Origin: Muribaculaceae bacterium
Lineage (GTDB): Bacteria; Bacteroidota; Bacteroidia; Bacteroidales; Muribaculaceae
Assembly (NCBI GenBank): GCA_017536215.1
Contig: JAFXHY010000174.1
Location: 1 to 47,203 of the forward strand
DNA length: 47,203 nucleotides
Direction: 5' to 3'
Shown piece after piece: positions 44,876 to 47,203 of the stretch. The first letter of the stretch is position 1; every line of letters starts with the position of its first letter. Position numbers and translations under genes: made by a program. Under the pieces are notes generated by a model. The model was not told the origin of the DNA. It saw only the letters and a list, made by a program, of their open reading frames with translations, and did not search any database.

Positions 44876-46735
44876 ATGGCGGCAAAACGGGAAGGAGGGA
44901 TACAACAGACTTTACGCAATTTGAAATACAGTTACAATCGTGCTGTAATCGATTTACGACCATATACTCGATTTATACTGAATTTCTTAGGCGTATTGGC
45001 GTTTATTGCTGCAATTTTCTGCATAATATCAGGTGCGGTTTATGTCGGATTTGATCACAATGAAACTGATGCAGGTCATCTTAGCGGAGTTATTAAAGTA
45101 TGTCAGATAGTATTTATAATCAACGTTGTATTTAACATAGTACTTAAACCGAGGGAAAATACCCGTAACTCTCGTTTACTTAAATGGATTGTTGATATAG
45201 CTATTTTACTTACACTTCCTTCTCTATTATTCCCCAATCCGCAAGGGGCTTTGTTGGCAGCAGTAGAATCGGTTGCATACAACAAATGGGTAATATATGC
45301 TATTGTAGGAGCTTATGCAATAGTTGAGCTCAGTTATGGGTTGAATAAAGTTCTTGACCGCAAAATCAATCCTTCGATGCTTCTTGCAACCAGTTTCTTG
45401 TTTTTCATCATCATAGGGTCGTTTATCCTAATGATGCCACGTTGCACTGTTAATGGTATCAGTTATATCGATTCTCTTTTTGTATCAACCTCTGCGATAT
45501 GTATAACCGGATTAACACCGGTGGATGTTGCTACAACATTTACACCTTTCGGATTTCTAATATTGTCGATAATGATACAGATTGGGGGGCTCGGGTTGAT
45601 GACCTTCACCAGTTTTTTTGCTCTTTTTTACTCGGGAAATAATTCAGTACATTCGCAGGTCATCGTTAAGGATATGATATATTCCAAAACGATAAATTCG
45701 GTGCTCTCAACATTGCTTTACATTTTGGGCTTTACGCTTGCAATAGAACTGATAGGAGCAGTGGCGATTTTTTTCAGTATTCATGGCACGCTTGGGATGA
45801 GCCTTGAAGATGAATTAATATTTTCGGGCTTCCATTCATTGTCGGCATTCTGCAATGCGGGATTTTCAAATCTTGAAGGAGGATTATCCAATCCGGCGCT
45901 ACTTCAAGTCAATCAATCTATTTACATTATAGCTTCAGTATTAATATTCTTTGGCGGTTTAGGATTTCCGATATTAGTTAATCTGAAGTCGGCAATATTC
46001 CGTTATGTTCGTAATTTCTTTCGACGCATATTTCGAAAAAGACGACGTCATGAGCCGGCGCATGTCTACGACATGAACACAAAGATTGTACTTGTCACGA
46101 CCTTGATAATATTTGTTGTTTCGGCATTATTGTTTTTTATTTTTGAGTACAACAATTCGTTGGCAGGAATGAGTGTGTCGGATAAAATAGTACATTCGAT
46201 TTTCAATTCTTTCATACCTCGAACTGCCGGATTTTCCTCAGTCAACCCTGCCGGATTTCTAAATATAACATTAATAATGATTGTTGTGTTAATGTGGATA
46301 GGGGGTGGGTCTCAATCAACAGCCGGAGGTATAAAAGTCAATACATTTGCAGTGTTGCTACTTGAGCTGAAAGCCGCTATTACCGGCAAGCGCGTTGTGG
46401 TAGTATATAATCGAACAATAGCACATGAATCAATACGCAGAGCCTGTGCAGTGGTATCACTTTCTATATTAGCATTTGTCGTATATGCTATGTTGCTTGT
46501 GGCATTTGAACCATCATTGCCAGTCAAAGCATTATTATTTGAAACGGCATCGGCATTGTTTACCGTAGGTAGTTCATTGGGCATAACAGAAGAATTAAGT
46601 GATGCATCAAAAATACTACTAAGTACGGCGATGTTCCTTGGACGAGTAGGATTGATATCTTTCCTCATGGTATTTGCAGGTCAGCGTAAGGACCCGCCTG
46701 TACATCACCCTGTTGATAACGTGATTATAAATTAA
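44876..46735 (+). CDS. trkH: TrkH family potassium uptake membrane subunit
   Basis: Inner-membrane K+ translocating subunit, 619 residues from the ATG at 44876 (a TTG three codons earlier is possible). Four selectivity-filter-like segments can be followed: SAICITGLTP (about 210), LSAFCNAGFSN (about 325), PRTAGFSSVNP (about 445) and FTVGSSLGIT (about 560), each after a pore-helix pattern. An N-terminal extension of about 160 residues with several extra hydrophobic segments precedes the canonical core, as in many Bacteroidetes TrkH. The TrkA gene follows 46 bp downstream, forming the usual pair. Confidence 0.92.
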   Translation: MAAKREGGIQQTLRNLKYSYNRAVIDLRPYTRFILNFLGVLAFIAAIFCIISGAVYVGFDHNETDAGHLSGVIKVCQIVFIINVVFNIVLKPRENTRNSRLLKWIVDIAILLTLPSLLFPNPQGALLAAVESVAYNKWVIYAIVGAYAIVELSYGLNKVLDRKINPSMLLATSFLFFIIIGSFILMMPRCTVNGISYIDSLFVSTSAICITGLTPVDVATTFTPFGFLILSIMIQIGGLGLMTFTSFFALFYSGNNSVHSQVIVKDMIYSKTINSVLSTLLYILGFTLAIELIGAVAIFFSIHGTLGMSLEDELIFSGFHSLSAFCNAGFSNLEGGLSNPALLQVNQSIYIIASVLIFFGGLGFPILVNLKSAIFRYVRNFFRRIFRKRRRHEPAHVYDMNTKIVLVTTLIIFVVSALLFFIFEYNNSLAGMSVSDKIVHSIFNSFIPRTAGFSSVNPAGFLNITLIMIVVLMWIGGGSQSTAGGIKVNTFAVLLLELKAAITGKRVVVVYNRTIAHESIRRACAVVSLSILAFVVYAMLLVAFEPSLPVKALLFETASALFTVGSSLGITEELSDASKILLSTAMFLGRVGLISFLMVFAGQRKDPPVHHPVDNVIIN

Positions 46736-46781
46736 CTTTAGATATAATAAGCACTTAATAATCTCTCAAAATTATATAACT

Positions 46782-47203
46782 ATGCGCTATTTGATAATCG
46801 GACTCGGAATTTATGGTACGAATCTTGCAATTAACCTAACAGATATGGGGCATGAGGTAATCGGGGCCGACATGTCGGAACAGAAGGTTGAAGCAATTAA
46901 AGATTATATCTCTACCGCTTATATTATAGATTCGACAGATGAGCAATCGCTCAATGCTTTGCCTCTTAAAAATGTGGACCATATTATCGTAGCGATAGGC
47001 AAAAATTTCGGAGCATCGGTCAAGACCGTCGCCTTGTTGAAAAAAATTGGAGGGAAGAAGATATATGCTCGTGCGATTGACGAACTTCATGAGTCAATAT
47101 TACAAGGGTTGAAAGTAGATCGAATTTTGACCCCGGAGCAACGAGCCGCTAAGGACCTTTCATATGAAATGGAACTTGGGACGCACGTAGATGTGCTACG
47201 AGT
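46782..47203 (+). CDS. trkA: TrkA/KtrA potassium channel regulator, partial (3' end outside window)
   Basis: Cytosolic RCK-domain regulator that gates TrkH by binding nucleotide. The first 140 codons are present. The Rossmann nucleotide motif GLGIYG is at residues 7-12, followed by GADMSEQKVE with the acidic residue after strand 2, and VDHIIVAIGKNFGASVKT. The single RCK N-domain is followed by DRILTPEQRAAKDL at the edge. The window ends before it can be told whether the protein has one RCK unit (KtrA-like, about 230 residues) or two (TrkA-like). Confidence 0.92.
   Translation, partial: MRYLIIGLGIYGTNLAINLTDMGHEVIGADMSEQKVEAIKDYISTAYIIDSTDEQSLNALPLKNVDHIIVAIGKNFGASVKTVALLKKIGGKKIYARAIDELHESILQGLKVDRILTPEQRAAKDLSYEMELGTHVDVLR

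Overview
The window looks like a chromosome segment of a gut Bacteroidales bacterium, most likely from the Muribaculaceae/Bacteroidaceae range. This is inferred from the SusC/SusD pair, a hybrid two-component regulator, FimA/Mfa-type fimbrillin lipoproteins, DUF4923 and DUF3575 proteins, and promoters of the TTTG / TAnnTTTG type with few Shine-Dalgarno sites. No rRNA, tRNA, CRISPR array, transposase or phage gene was seen. All genes are dense, and only one gap exceeds 300 bp.

Region 1 (1-14824, all minus strand) is a polysaccharide utilization locus for pectic beta-1,4-galactan or arabinogalactan. In transcription order it holds a hybrid sensor/regulator (HTCS), SusC, SusD, a SusE/F-like surface binding lipoprotein, two paralogous GH53 endo-galactanases and a GH2 beta-galactosidase cut by the window edge. 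The model is that surface endo-galactanase cuts galactan, SusCD imports oligomers, the second GH53 and the GH2 finish them in the periplasm, and the HTCS senses an oligosaccharide and switches on the operon. Three helically phased GGACAA-like repeats sit upstream of susC, and two hairpins lie between the binding protein and the enzymes.

Region 2 (15143-24633, plus strand) is a six-gene fimbrial operon. It encodes a DUF3575/OmpA-like outer-membrane protein, a DUF5119/Mfa2-like anchor lipoprotein, two fimbrillin-family lipoproteins separated by a perfect 19-bp hairpin, a fimbrial subunit with an apparent three-fold (beta-trefoil-like) insertion, and a 1,032-residue tip-adhesin-like protein. This accessory region is the most distinctive part of the window.

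Region 3 (24883-47203) is mostly housekeeping. It holds trigger factor, aspartate kinase and diaminopimelate decarboxylase on plus. A minus-strand block holds endonuclease IV, an SLC45-like MFS transporter with a large extracytoplasmic insertion, an ABC-F ATPase with one degenerate composite ATP site, and a Dabb protein. A plus-strand block holds a DEDD 3'-5' exonuclease, a prolyl oligopeptidase lipoprotein coupled to a BamE-like lipoprotein, an MBL hydrolase, ClpP-ClpX, RecQ, FtsE, a DUF4923 protein, TrkH and the start of TrkA. Several strong Bacteroidales-type promoters and intrinsic terminators delimit these units.
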